The notes beneath the pieces were generated by a model that saw only the letters and a list, made by a program, of their open reading frames with translations, was not told the origin of the DNA and made no database searches. Positions 6,858 through 15,379 of a stretch of DNA of 64,000 nt are shown in pieces (positions within the stretch are counted from its first letter, which is position 1; every line of letters starts with the position of its first letter). Where the stretch lies: positions 558,001 through 622,000 of the forward strand of contig CAVYML010000003.1 of NCBI GenBank assembly GCA_963769605.1, written 5' to 3'. The stretch comes from Fen-1254 sp963769605. GTDB taxonomy: Bacteria > Bacteroidota > Ignavibacteria > UBA10030. A program made the translations under genes and the position numbers.

Positions 6858-9830
6858 GTGACACGCATCGATAGAATGAGCGACGATATTTCCGGAAGCC
6901 GCATTCGCGATTTTCAGAAATTGATGCACTATAAGGCGCGTGACATACTCCTCGTTGCAAGTCTGTACGACTATTATCTTTTTGAAGAAGACGGACGTCT
7001 GTATGAACTGATCCGTCAGGAATTTCAGGTCCTGAACCTCAGCCATCCTCCCGATATTACACACGTCGTGAGCGGTGAGGAAGCCATAGAGCTGCTCAAT
7101 TCCGGCGAACATTTCGATCTCGTTATTACGACACTGCATATCGAAGATATGCATGTAGTCCGCTTTGCAGAAAAGGCGCGAAGATCCGGCATCAATATCC
7201 CTATACTTCTCCTTGCCTACGACAGCCGGGAACGAAAAGAACTGACACAGCGGTACGATACGTCGGTGTTCGACCGGATTTTTATATGGCACGGCGATTA
7301 CCAACTTCTTGTGGCCATGATCAAATCGGTCGAAGATAAAATGAATGTCGAAGCCGATGTAACCAATATCGGAGTGCAGTGCATCATTCTGGTTGAGGAC
7401 AGCGTTTCGTTCTATTCATCATATCTCCCGCTTCTCTACACAGAAATCTTTAACCAATCCCGCCGCCTTATTTCCGAAGGCGTCAATCTGACGCACAAAT
7501 TTCTTCGCATGCGCGCGCGCCCGAAAATACTGCTTTGTTCCACATACGAGGAAGCATGGACATATTTCGAAAAATATGAAGAGTATGTGCTTGGCGTAAT
7601 CTCGGATATCGATTTTATGCGGAACGGGAAAAAGGATCCGGGCGCGGGGGTCGATTTTGCAAGGGCAGTAAAGGATAGGATGGTGGATATTCCTATTCTT
7701 CTCCAATCGAGCAATGCAGAAGCGGCGGAGATGGCGCGCAGCGTCGGCGCTTCGTTCCTCCGCAAGGGATCTCCCACGCTGCTGCACGATCTGGGCCAGT
7801 TTGTGAAGAAAAATTTCGGGTTCGGCGATTTTATTTTCCGCATGCCGGACGGAACTGAAGTGGGGCGCGCATCGAATTTAAAAGAACTTGAAGACCAGCT
7901 TCATGTCGTACCAGATGAATGCGTCAAATACCATTCCGAACATAATAATTTTTCCAACTGGCTCAAAGCCAGAACAGAATTCTGGCTGGCGCATAAACTG
8001 CGTCCCCAGAAAGTGACCGATTTCCCCACGATTGAAGGGCTGCGAAAAGATATCATCGAAACGCTTCGCTCGTATAAAGAGGAGCGGCAGCGCGGCGTGA
8101 TGACGGAATTTTCAAAAGACACGTTCGATCCGCAGACAAGTTTCGCTCGTATAGGAACCGGCTCGATCGGTGGCAAAGCACGCGGGCTCGGTTTTATCAA
8201 TGCGCTTATTACAAATTTCAGCCTGCGGAAAAAATTCGAAGGTGTAGAGATTATCGTTCCTTCCGCCGTCGTTATTGCAACCGATGTGTTCGACCGTTTT
8301 CTGCAGGAAAATGAACTGACGGATATCGCTGCGGAAGATGTAAGCGATGAACAGATCATGCAGCGCTTTGTCGATGCACGATACTTCCAGAACGATGTTA
8401 TTGATAAGCTGCGCGATTTTATCCGTATTGTGAATTATCCTCTTGCCGTGCGATCCTCCAGTCTGCTGGAGGATTCGCAATACCAGCCTTTTGCAGGCGT
8501 GTACCAAACATACATGATTCCGAATAACAATGTCGATTCGAATGTAAGGCTCAGAGAATTGTTGGAGAGCATCAAGCTTGTGTACGCATCGACTTATTGC
8601 CGGGAAGCGCGCGATTATATCAAAGCAACGCCGTACCATCTGGAAGAAGAGAAGATGGCGGTCATTATCCAGCGAATGGTCGGGTCGCAGCATCGGGAGC
8701 GGTTCTATCCGGACTTCGCAGGTGTGGCGAAGTCGTATAATTTTTATCCGGTTGCTCCGCAAAAAGCGGAAGACGGCATCGTGCAAGTTGCGCTTGGACT
8801 CGGCTATACGGTGGTCGAAGGGAGAAATTCCGTCCGGTTTTGCCCAAAATACCCGCGCCATGTCATGCAGTTTTCCACTCCGGAGGAAACGATGCGGACG
8901 GCACAGCAGGAATTTCTAGCGCTCGATGTAACGGCATCGTTCAGTCATGAAAACCATGAAACACCCGACGTGCTCCTGAAGCATTACGATGTTGCAAAAG
9001 CAGAAGAGGATAAAACTCTGCCGGCAGTCGGTTCGACCTATTCGCCGGGAGACGATGCCGTGTATGATGGAATTTCCCGCCCCGGCAAGCGCGTTATTAC
9101 ATTTGCGCCGGTTTTAAAACAGCATGTTTTTCCGCTCCCGGAAATTGCAGACCTTGTCCTTGAAATTGGAAGATGGGGAATGGGAACGCATGTGGAAATA
9201 GAATTTGCAGTCGATATAATGGTGCACCAGAATGAGCTGAAAGAATTTGCCCTCTTGCAAATCAGGCCTATGATGCTCAGCCGTGAAGAAGAAACGACGA
9301 CGATCGAAAATCATGCGGACAGCACGCTTATATGCAAAAGCCGGCATGTTCTGGGAAACGGCGTTCTGGAAGATTTATACGATATTATTGTCGTTGACGC
9401 CGGCAAATTCGAGCGGTCAAAAAGCAGGCAGACAGCACAGGAGGTCAGCCGTCTGAATACGAAACTACGGAATATCAAGCGGCCGTATATACTTATCGGA
9501 GTCGGCCGGTGGGGCAGTCTGGATCCGTGGCTTGGAATTCCCGTTACATGGGATCAGATATCCGGTGCAGCGGTTATTGTGGAATCAGGTTTTAAAGATA
9601 TCGACGTGACACCTTCGCAAGGCTCCCATTTTTTTCAGAACATTACATCGTTCAGGATCGGCTATTTTACGGTGAACAATTCCGACGATTCATGTTTTGT
9701 GGATTGGGACTGGCTGAAGGAGCAGCCGGCTTTTGAAGAATTGGAGTATGTGCGGCATCTCCGGTTTGCGAAGCCGGTGGTGACCAAGATTAATGGACCT
9801 GCAAAGTTCGGGGTTATTATAAAGCCTTAA
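6858..9830 (+). CDS. PEP synthase-like protein with N-terminal receiver-like domains
   Basis: This is a 990-residue protein with three parts. Residues about 29-150 form a receiver-like fold whose acceptor position is not Asp (DLVITTLHIED). Residues about 170-320 form a second receiver that keeps the acidic pocket (LVEDS), an acceptor Asp (ISDIDFMRNG) and the Lys (FLRKGS). Residues about 427-805 are a pyruvate phosphate dikinase/PEP-synthase nucleotide-binding domain (GTGSIGGKARG, AVRSSSLLEDS, LLQIRPMM). The usual phosphohistidine swivel and PEP/pyruvate-binding TIM barrel are absent, and the last 185 residues contain GVGRWGSLDPWLGIP. The product cannot be an ordinary PEP synthase. A phosphotransfer or regulatory role is possible. 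GTG at 6858 follows AAAGGA. Confidence 0.75.
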   Translation: MTRIDRMSDDISGSRIRDFQKLMHYKARDILLVASLYDYYLFEEDGRLYELIRQEFQVLNLSHPPDITHVVSGEEAIELLNSGEHFDLVITTLHIEDMHVVRFAEKARRSGINIPILLLAYDSRERKELTQRYDTSVFDRIFIWHGDYQLLVAMIKSVEDKMNVEADVTNIGVQCIILVEDSVSFYSSYLPLLYTEIFNQSRRLISEGVNLTHKFLRMRARPKILLCSTYEEAWTYFEKYEEYVLGVISDIDFMRNGKKDPGAGVDFARAVKDRMVDIPILLQSSNAEAAEMARSVGASFLRKGSPTLLHDLGQFVKKNFGFGDFIFRMPDGTEVGRASNLKELEDQLHVVPDECVKYHSEHNNFSNWLKARTEFWLAHKLRPQKVTDFPTIEGLRKDIIETLRSYKEERQRGVMTEFSKDTFDPQTSFARIGTGSIGGKARGLGFINALITNFSLRKKFEGVEIIVPSAVVIATDVFDRFLQENELTDIAAEDVSDEQIMQRFVDARYFQNDVIDKLRDFIRIVNYPLAVRSSSLLEDSQYQPFAGVYQTYMIPNNNVDSNVRLRELLESIKLVYASTYCREARDYIKATPYHLEEEKMAVIIQRMVGSQHRERFYPDFAGVAKSYNFYPVAPQKAEDGIVQVALGLGYTVVEGRNSVRFCPKYPRHVMQFSTPEETMRTAQQEFLALDVTASFSHENHETPDVLLKHYDVAKAEEDKTLPAVGSTYSPGDDAVYDGISRPGKRVITFAPVLKQHVFPLPEIADLVLEIGRWGMGTHVEIEFAVDIMVHQNELKEFALLQIRPMMLSREEETTTIENHADSTLICKSRHVLGNGVLEDLYDIIVVDAGKFERSKSRQTAQEVSRLNTKLRNIKRPYILIGVGRWGSLDPWLGIPVTWDQISGAAVIVESGFKDIDVTPSQGSHFFQNITSFRIGYFTVNNSDDSCFVDWDWLKEQPAFEELEYVRHLRFAKPVVTKINGPAKFGVIIKP

Positions 9831-9835
9831 GAGCG

Positions 9836-9996
9836 GTGAATGGTAAATGGTGAATGGTAAATGGTAGCCGGAGGCCCAAAAATGTTTTCCCGCGCAAGCG
9901 GGAATCTATTTGGGATATGACCATTTGTAAATGGTAAAGGGTAAATGGTAAATAGTGAATGGTAAATGGTGAATGGTAAATGGTAAAGAATAAATA
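9836..9996. repeat. low-complexity tandem repeat (AATGGTAAATGGTG-type)
   Basis: The heptamer-like units AATGGTA, AATGGTG and AATAGTG recur many times between two genes. They are interrupted at about 9861-9911 by a unique block (GTAGCCGGAGGCCCAAAAATG with an AAGCGGGAATCTAT end) that recurs at 12377-12421. The units are too short and irregular for CRISPR. Similar low-complexity tracts occur at 12430-12460 and 14702-14775. Confidence 0.7.
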
Positions 9997-10009
9997 AGGA
10001 AAAGAAAAC

Positions 10010-10465
10010 ATGGATAAGAAAACCATGGAATATATCTTTCAACTCAACGAACAAAAAATAATTATAAACGATTTTTTCGATAAAAAAGAGATTTACAAGA
10101 AACTCTATAGAAAAGGCGGATGGACGGGGAAAGAAGTCTTAATCCATATAAAAGACTCCGAGACTGTGGCGTATGACAGGATCAGAAGAATCATATCGGA
10201 GGAAAAGCCGATTTTGTGGTATTTTGAACAGGATCTATGGCAAAAGAATCTCGAATATATGAACCAAGATATCACACTGGCAAAAAATGTCTTTTTGACT
10301 ACACGGGAATCGATTATCGAGACAGTTGAAATGCATTTAAAGAAACATGCAAAGAAGGAGGGTGTTCACTCCCGGCGCGGCGCGATGAGTCTGAAAGATC
10401 AAATAGAATTTCTTCTTTGGCATGCGGACAAACATATAAATCATCTGAAGAAGATAAAACTGTAA
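10010..10465 (+). CDS. DinB-like four-helix bundle protein
   Basis: The 151-residue product has the layout of the DinB/YfiT-like putative metal-binding superfamily. A first helix carries GWTGKEVLIHIKDSE, a basic second segment has DRIRRI, and a terminal helix has the LLWHADKHINHLKKI pattern. Candidate metal-ligand histidines are in VLIHIKD and in WHADKHINH. Proteins of this fold include thiol-dependent S-transferases and many with no known role. No substrate can be read from the sequence. ATG at 10010 follows AAGGAAAAG. An ATG at 10025 is an alternative. The gene is flanked by repeats and stands alone. Confidence 0.65.
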   Translation: MDKKTMEYIFQLNEQKIIINDFFDKKEIYKKLYRKGGWTGKEVLIHIKDSETVAYDRIRRIISEEKPILWYFEQDLWQKNLEYMNQDITLAKNVFLTTRESIIETVEMHLKKHAKKEGVHSRRGAMSLKDQIEFLLWHADKHINHLKKIKL

Positions 10466-11076
10466 CGGATGTTGCTCAAATTTAATGTAAAATCTATGAA
10501 TTCATTTCCGGAAAATTCATAAAATTAGATACTATCCTTCTCACTTATCACAACAGTAAGAAGAGAATTATACGTATGTCGAAAATTCAAAACGAAAGAA
10601 TCTCCTCAAGCATAATCAAAACTTATCGGAATGGAATTTACTGGATACATCAGGATCAGGGAACGACCGAATTTATTTTTTTGCGGCATACGGCTGCAAT
10701 AAATTTACTACTGTCGGCGGCAACAGCATCATTTTGAGGTTCACGACAGGGACAGAAATTTAATAACTGGTGTTACGTACGGTATGGAAAGCACAGACTA
10801 AAGTAAAGTTGTCATACCGGAATGTGCCGCTTTACGGCATCTCCCGCTTTTTGGATTCTGCCTCTTTGCGTCCAAAAATCAGGCGAGCGGGATTCTGGAA
10901 AGCGGAACCGTACAGCGGGACTTTAATCGGGTATCCAGTTCTTCTGGATTCCTCCCGACTTTGTCGGGAGGGGAATGACATTCCTTTTTGCTTTTTGCGC
11001 AACATCAGTTAAATAAAATATAATCGGATTATCTGAAATTGGGATTTACATTATTAAATATAAAAGGAGATCGATT
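10466..11076. other. intergenic region, 611 bases, no convincing gene
   Basis: A 53-codon frame (10576-10737) has coding-like composition but matches nothing I know and may be a remnant. The right half holds hairpins, the clearest being CTCCCGAC/GTCGGGAG at 10952-10970 preceded by TGGATTC. This resembles short dispersed GGATTC...GGGAATGAC elements. An 80-codon frame at 10770-11012 runs through these hairpins and is probably not a gene. A purine-rich ribosome binding site (AAAGGAG) precedes the next gene at 11077. Confidence 0.5.
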
Positions 11077-12372
11077 ATGAAAATCATCCGTGTTGCACTG
11101 CTCGTATGCCTTGCGGCATCGCTGCTTGGTTTCGCATTTGCGCAGCAAAGCAATCCCGTTCAAAACAGCTCTGCGCCTGTATCGATTCAAAACGAACCTG
11201 TGCCTGTCCCTCCGGCAAGCGAGAAGGCTCTCAGTTATTATAACAGCGGAAATATTTTGTGGGTCATCGAAATATTGTGGGGGATGCTGATTCCCGCTCT
11301 CTTTTTATTCACCGGTTTTTCCGCAAAAATGCGCGACTGGGCTCAGAAGATCGGAAAAAAATGGTTTTTTGTTGTCGGAATTTATTTTATTATTTTCACG
11401 GTCATTTCAACTCTTATCGACCTGCCTTTAAGCTATTACACGGAATTTGTTCGTGAGCATGCTTACGATCTTTCGAACCAGACGTTCGGGAAATGGGCCG
11501 GGGATACTCTCAAATCGCTCATCGTAGGGTGTATCTTCGGATTTATCTTTTTCTGGATTCCGTATTTGCTGCTGAAGAAAGCCCCAAAACGCTGGTGGCT
11601 GTATGTAGGATTGGGGACGTTTCCTCTTATGTTATTGATCATGCTGGTGGAGCCGATCTGGATTGAACCGCTTTTTAACGATTTCGGCCCGATGAAAAAT
11701 AAAGTACTGGAAGCAAAGGTTCTGGCGCTCGCCGAAAGGGCGGGCATCGAAGGAAGTCATGTTTTCGAGGTCAATAAAAGCGTAGATACCAAAGAACTCA
11801 ACGCGTATGTGACCGGGTTCCTCGGTACAAAACGCATTGTTATCTGGGATAATACGATTGCAAAGATGAATGAAGGTGAATTGCTTTTTATACTCGGCCA
11901 TGAAATGGGACATTATGTTCTCGGTCATATCTGGAAGGAGATTATTTTCTTTTCTTTATTGATGCTTGTCACTTTATTTCTTGCCGACCGTACCGCCAAA
12001 GTTATCATAGCAAAATATAGAGAGCGCTTCAGATTCGACCAGCTTTCCGATATTGCATCTTTGCCGCTGATTCTGATTCTCTTCAGTGTCTTCGGCATTT
12101 TTATTATCAACCCGATTGGCAACTGGATGTCGCGTGCAGTCGAGCATCAGGCGGATCAGTTCGGACTAGAAATTACGAAAGACAATCATGACGCCGCGAC
12201 GGCGTTTGTAAAACTCCAGATAGAGAATCTCAGCAATCCGCGCCCGGCTGCGTGGTACAAAATTATGCGCGCGGATCATCCCGTGCTTGGAGATCGGATC
12301 GATTATGCCAATACATACAAGCCATGGGAAAAAGGGGAAAAACTAGAGTTTGAAGAATATTTTAAACGGTAA
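11077..12372 (+). CDS. M48 family (Ste24-like) membrane metalloprotease
   Basis: This 431-residue integral membrane zinc protease has a signal-like N-terminus ending near FAFAQQ. Several membrane spans and the catalytic HEMGH motif follow at about residues 275-279 (LGHEMGHYVLGH). The third zinc ligand is the Glu of AVEHQADQFGLE about 75 residues on. The N-terminal membrane part resembles the peptidase_M48_N domain of CAAX-prenyl proteases, although bacteria lack prenylated substrates. A role in membrane-protein quality control is likely. Start ATG 11077 follows AAAGGAG. A palindrome at 12471-12506 probably terminates it. Confidence 0.88.
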   Translation: MKIIRVALLVCLAASLLGFAFAQQSNPVQNSSAPVSIQNEPVPVPPASEKALSYYNSGNILWVIEILWGMLIPALFLFTGFSAKMRDWAQKIGKKWFFVVGIYFIIFTVISTLIDLPLSYYTEFVREHAYDLSNQTFGKWAGDTLKSLIVGCIFGFIFFWIPYLLLKKAPKRWWLYVGLGTFPLMLLIMLVEPIWIEPLFNDFGPMKNKVLEAKVLALAERAGIEGSHVFEVNKSVDTKELNAYVTGFLGTKRIVIWDNTIAKMNEGELLFILGHEMGHYVLGHIWKEIIFFSLLMLVTLFLADRTAKVIIAKYRERFRFDQLSDIASLPLILILFSVFGIFIINPIGNWMSRAVEHQADQFGLEITKDNHDAATAFVKLQIENLSNPRPAAWYKIMRADHPVLGDRIDYANTYKPWEKGEKLEFEEYFKR

Positions 12373-12376
12373 ATGG

Positions 12377-12421
12377 TAGCCGGAGGCCCAAAAATGTTTT
12401 CCGTGTAAGCGGGAATCTATA
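12377..12421. repeat. second copy of the GTAGCCGGAGGCCCAAAAATG block
   Basis: This block matches 9861-9911 except for a short internal change (CCCGCGCAAGCGGG there, CCGTGTAAGCGGG here). Both copies are flanked by AATGGTA units. The rest of the gap up to the peptidase gene at 12680 holds a terminator at 12471-12506 and a stretch of AACCAATA/CCGCAG-type low-complexity repeats (12525-12605). Confidence 0.6.
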
Positions 12422-12470
12422 TGGTGTTCAGTAAACGGTAATAAATAGTGAAGGGTGAATTGGAAGCTAT

Positions 12471-12506
12471 AATGCGCCCGGCTGAAGCCTATCAGCGGGC
12501 GCATTT
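12471..12506. terminator. strong palindrome, probable terminator of the M48 gene
   Basis: AATGCGCCCG and CGGGCGCATT form a ten-pair stem, extended by CTGA/TCAG, around a short loop. A modest T-rich tail follows. It lies about 100 bases after the M48 protease stop. Confidence 0.6.
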
Positions 12507-12679
12507 ATTCTCAAACCGCTGAATCAAATAACCAATACACCAATCAACCATTGAACCGCAGCACCGCAGAACCACGAACTACGAACCAAATAACCAAACA
12601 GCTCCCCCTTCTTGTGCCTTAATCGAAAATCCGCTACATTTTTGTTCGATACTATTTGTTCTTCATATCCGGAGTCTCT

Positions 12680-14701
12680 ATGAAACATTTCCTGCTTGTC
12701 GTTGTAATTTTTATCTCTCCCGTCCTTTTTGCACAAACTCAGCGTTCCATGACGTTCGACGATCTTATCGGTTTTGGCCGTGTGTCCGATCCGCAAATAT
12801 CGCCAGATGGGAAATGGATTGCGTATGTCGTTACACGACAATTGAAGGAAAAAAATAAATCTGTAAGCAATATATTTATCATTCCTGTTTCCGGAGGCGA
12901 ACCAAGGCAGATGACAAATGCTCAAGGATCGAATGCAAATCCACGCTGGATGCCGGGCGGAAAAACGATTGTGTTTATTTCTTCACGGGACGGGGAATCC
13001 CAAATCTGGACAATCTCCGTTGACGGCGGCGAAGCAAAGAAGCTCACGCAGATCGCATCGGGTGTCTCGGGACTCATTGTTTCACCGGATGGCAAATGGT
13101 TCGCTTTCAGCGCCGATGTGTATCCGGACTGCAAGGATGAAGAGAACAGCGCGAAAAAAGCCGAAGCCGCGGAAGAAAGTAAAGTCAAAGCAAAAATATT
13201 TACGCATCTGACATATCGTATCTGGAATGAGTGGAAAGATGGCATGCGCAGTCACCTGTTTATCATACCGTCGTCAGGCGGGAAAGCGCTCGATCTGACT
13301 CCGGGGGATTTCGACACGCCGCCGATAGATCTGGGGGGAAGCTGCGATTATGCGTTTTCCCCCGATAGCAAGGAACTTGCGTTTACACGGAATCCCGACA
13401 AAATGGTTGCCGTGAGTACAAATAATGAAATTTATGTCATTCCGGTGACCGGCGGGGAACCGAAAAATATTTCTGAAAATTCTGCCAATGACAGCCAGCC
13501 GGTCTATTCTCCCGACGGCAAGTATCTTGCATACAGGATGACACGGCGTCCCGGGTTCGAGGCGGATAAACATGAACTTGTCCTCTTCGAAAGAAAAACC
13601 GGTAAGAAAATCAATCTCACAGAGGCACAGGATTACAACGTTGGTGACGTTATCTGGTCTCCCGACAACAAAGCTTTGTACTGGACATCGGACGACAAAG
13701 GGGCAATAGCAATTTTCAGAGTAACGGTGAAAGATGCGAAGACCGTAAAAATTTTGGATCATGGTTTTAATACGGCATTGCGCGCCGACCCGAACGGCAT
13801 GTATCTTTTATTCGATCGGGAGCAGGCAACTTTTCCCACAGAGATCTTTCGCATGGATGCGGATGGCGGTAATTTGACGCAGTTGACGTTTACGAATACT
13901 GAACATGTAAAACCGCTTGCACTTAATCCCATAGAGCCTTTCTGGTTTGAAGGGGCCGGCGGAGCAAAGGTGGAAGGATTCCTTTTGAAACCGCCGCAAT
14001 TCGATGCCGCAAAAAAATATCCGCTGACATTCCTTGTTCACGGCGGGCCGCAGGGCTCATGGGGGGACGATTTCCATTACCGGTGGAATTCACAAATGTT
14101 TGCTTCACGCGGCGCTGTCGTTGTCATGATCAATCCCCGCGGCAGCACCGGGTACGGTCAAAAATTTACAGATGAGATCAGTAAGGATTGGGGCGGACAG
14201 GCCTACGAAGATTTGATGAAAGGATTGGATTATGTCCTCAAAACGTATCCCTTTATCGACAGTACTCGAATGGCGGCAGCAGGAGCATCGTACGGTGGAT
14301 ACATGATGAATTGGATTCTAGGGCATACGAATCGATTCAAATGCATCGTATCCCACGACGGCATGTTCAATCCGTTCAGCGCCTACGGCACGACCGAGGA
14401 GTTATGGTTCAATGAATGGGAATTTGGGGGAACGCCGTACGATCATCCGGAACTCTATGCAAAATGGTCTCCGATGGCATTCGCGAAAAATTTTAAAACG
14501 CCGACACTTGTTATCCACGGACAACTGGATTATCGTTTAGATGTCAGCGAAGGATTCCAATTGTTCACGGCGCTTCAGCGTCTAGGTGTGGAATCGAAAA
14601 TGTTGTATTTTCCGGACGAAGGACATTTCGTCCTTAAACCTCAAAACTCAGAGCTGTGGTACACAACGGTGCTGGATTGGATAGGAGAACATACAAAATA
14701 A
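12680..14701 (+). CDS. S9 family prolyl oligopeptidase/dipeptidyl aminopeptidase
   Basis: The 673-residue secreted serine peptidase starts with a signal peptide (cleavage near VLFAQTQ). A beta-propeller of WD40-like/TolB-like blades fills the first two thirds (SPDGKWIAYV, SPDGKYLAYR, WSPDNKALYW). The C-terminal alpha/beta hydrolase has the nucleophile Ser in GASYGGYMMN, the Asp in HGQLDYRLD and the His in DEGHFV. This matches acylaminoacyl-peptidase-like S9C enzymes that degrade short peptides in the periplasm. I chose ATG 12680, which follows CCGGAG. The frame is open from 12656. The gene is monocistronic and flanked by repeat-rich spacers. Confidence 0.92.
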   Translation: MKHFLLVVVIFISPVLFAQTQRSMTFDDLIGFGRVSDPQISPDGKWIAYVVTRQLKEKNKSVSNIFIIPVSGGEPRQMTNAQGSNANPRWMPGGKTIVFISSRDGESQIWTISVDGGEAKKLTQIASGVSGLIVSPDGKWFAFSADVYPDCKDEENSAKKAEAAEESKVKAKIFTHLTYRIWNEWKDGMRSHLFIIPSSGGKALDLTPGDFDTPPIDLGGSCDYAFSPDSKELAFTRNPDKMVAVSTNNEIYVIPVTGGEPKNISENSANDSQPVYSPDGKYLAYRMTRRPGFEADKHELVLFERKTGKKINLTEAQDYNVGDVIWSPDNKALYWTSDDKGAIAIFRVTVKDAKTVKILDHGFNTALRADPNGMYLLFDREQATFPTEIFRMDADGGNLTQLTFTNTEHVKPLALNPIEPFWFEGAGGAKVEGFLLKPPQFDAAKKYPLTFLVHGGPQGSWGDDFHYRWNSQMFASRGAVVVMINPRGSTGYGQKFTDEISKDWGGQAYEDLMKGLDYVLKTYPFIDSTRMAAAGASYGGYMMNWILGHTNRFKCIVSHDGMFNPFSAYGTTEELWFNEWEFGGTPYDHPELYAKWSPMAFAKNFKTPTLVIHGQLDYRLDVSEGFQLFTALQRLGVESKMLYFPDEGHFVLKPQNSELWYTTVLDWIGEHTK

Positions 14702-14775
14702 TAAACAGTGAACGGTAAACTGTGAACGGTGAACAATGAACGGTAAGCAGTGAACTGTAAACTGATAAACTAAAG
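14702..14775. repeat. low-complexity repeat (GTGAACGGTAAACTGTGAAC-type)
   Basis: Irregular units of CAGTGAACGGTAAACTGTGAACGG and variants fill the spacer between the S9 peptidase and the acetyltransferase. This is the same style as the tract at 9836-9996. It contains no gene. Confidence 0.65.
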
Positions 14776-14784
14776 AACAGAACC

Positions 14785-15267
14785 ATGATCAGACCCGCAA
14801 AATTATCCGATGCCGGCGCTTTGTGCGATATTTACAATACGTACATTATCAATACGACTATTACTTTCGAGGAAAAGCCTGTAACCATACGGGAAATGAA
14901 ATCTCGAATCAAAAAAGTAATACCGCATTATCCCTGGTTAGTTTATGAAGAAAATGGAAAAGTCGTCGGTTATACATATGCAAGCAGATGGAAAGAACGG
15001 TCGGCTTATCGGTATTCGGTTGAGACGGGCATTTATATTGATTCAGGCTGTGCCGGCAGGGGAATCGGGACAAAACTCAAAGGAGAGCTGCTTAAAGAAT
15101 TGAAGAAAAAATCGATTCACAGCGTCATTTGCGGAATTGCTCTGCCGAACCCGGCCAGCATAGCGCTGTGTGAGAAATTCGGTTTTATTCAGATTGCTCA
15201 TTTCAAAGAAGTCGGATTTAAATTGAATAAATGGATCGATGTCGGTTATTGGGAACTTATACTTTAA
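14785..15267 (+). CDS. GNAT family N-acetyltransferase, phosphinothricin acetyltransferase-like
   Basis: The 160-residue enzyme has the full GNAT fold: IRPAKLSDAGALCDIYN at the start, the acetyl-CoA loop SGCAGRGIGTKLKGEL near residue 95, and a closing strand (WIDVGYWEL). The FEEKPVTIREM and YPWLVYEENGKVVGYTYASRWK segments are characteristic of the Pat/MnaT (YncA) subgroup. These enzymes acetylate amino-acid analogues such as methionine sulfone or phosphinothricin. The natural substrate here is unknown. ATG 14785 is the first codon, and there is no co-transcribed neighbour. Confidence 0.85.
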   Translation: MIRPAKLSDAGALCDIYNTYIINTTITFEEKPVTIREMKSRIKKVIPHYPWLVYEENGKVVGYTYASRWKERSAYRYSVETGIYIDSGCAGRGIGTKLKGELLKELKKKSIHSVICGIALPNPASIALCEKFGFIQIAHFKEVGFKLNKWIDVGYWELIL

Positions 15268-15379
15268 ATGCGTGCACATGCTATGGTTGATTCCTTGACT
15301 GAGATTTTTCGTCGGGATATATTAAAATATTCAGCAGCCGTTTGTAAAAAAACAAACGGATTTCTAAGGAGGATATAAT

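Noticed and set aside
8112..8861. 249-codon minus-strand frame
   Set aside because: It is antisense to the PEP-synthase-like gene, rich in His, Arg and Cys, and without recognisable motifs.
9836..9996. CRISPR-like array
   Set aside because: The units are 7-10 bases with no conserved 25-37 base repeat and no unique spacers of fixed length, and no cas genes are near. It is low-complexity sequence.
10770..11012. 80-codon frame before the M48 gene
   Set aside because: It runs through hairpins typical of dispersed repeats, lacks a ribosome-binding site and has no domain.
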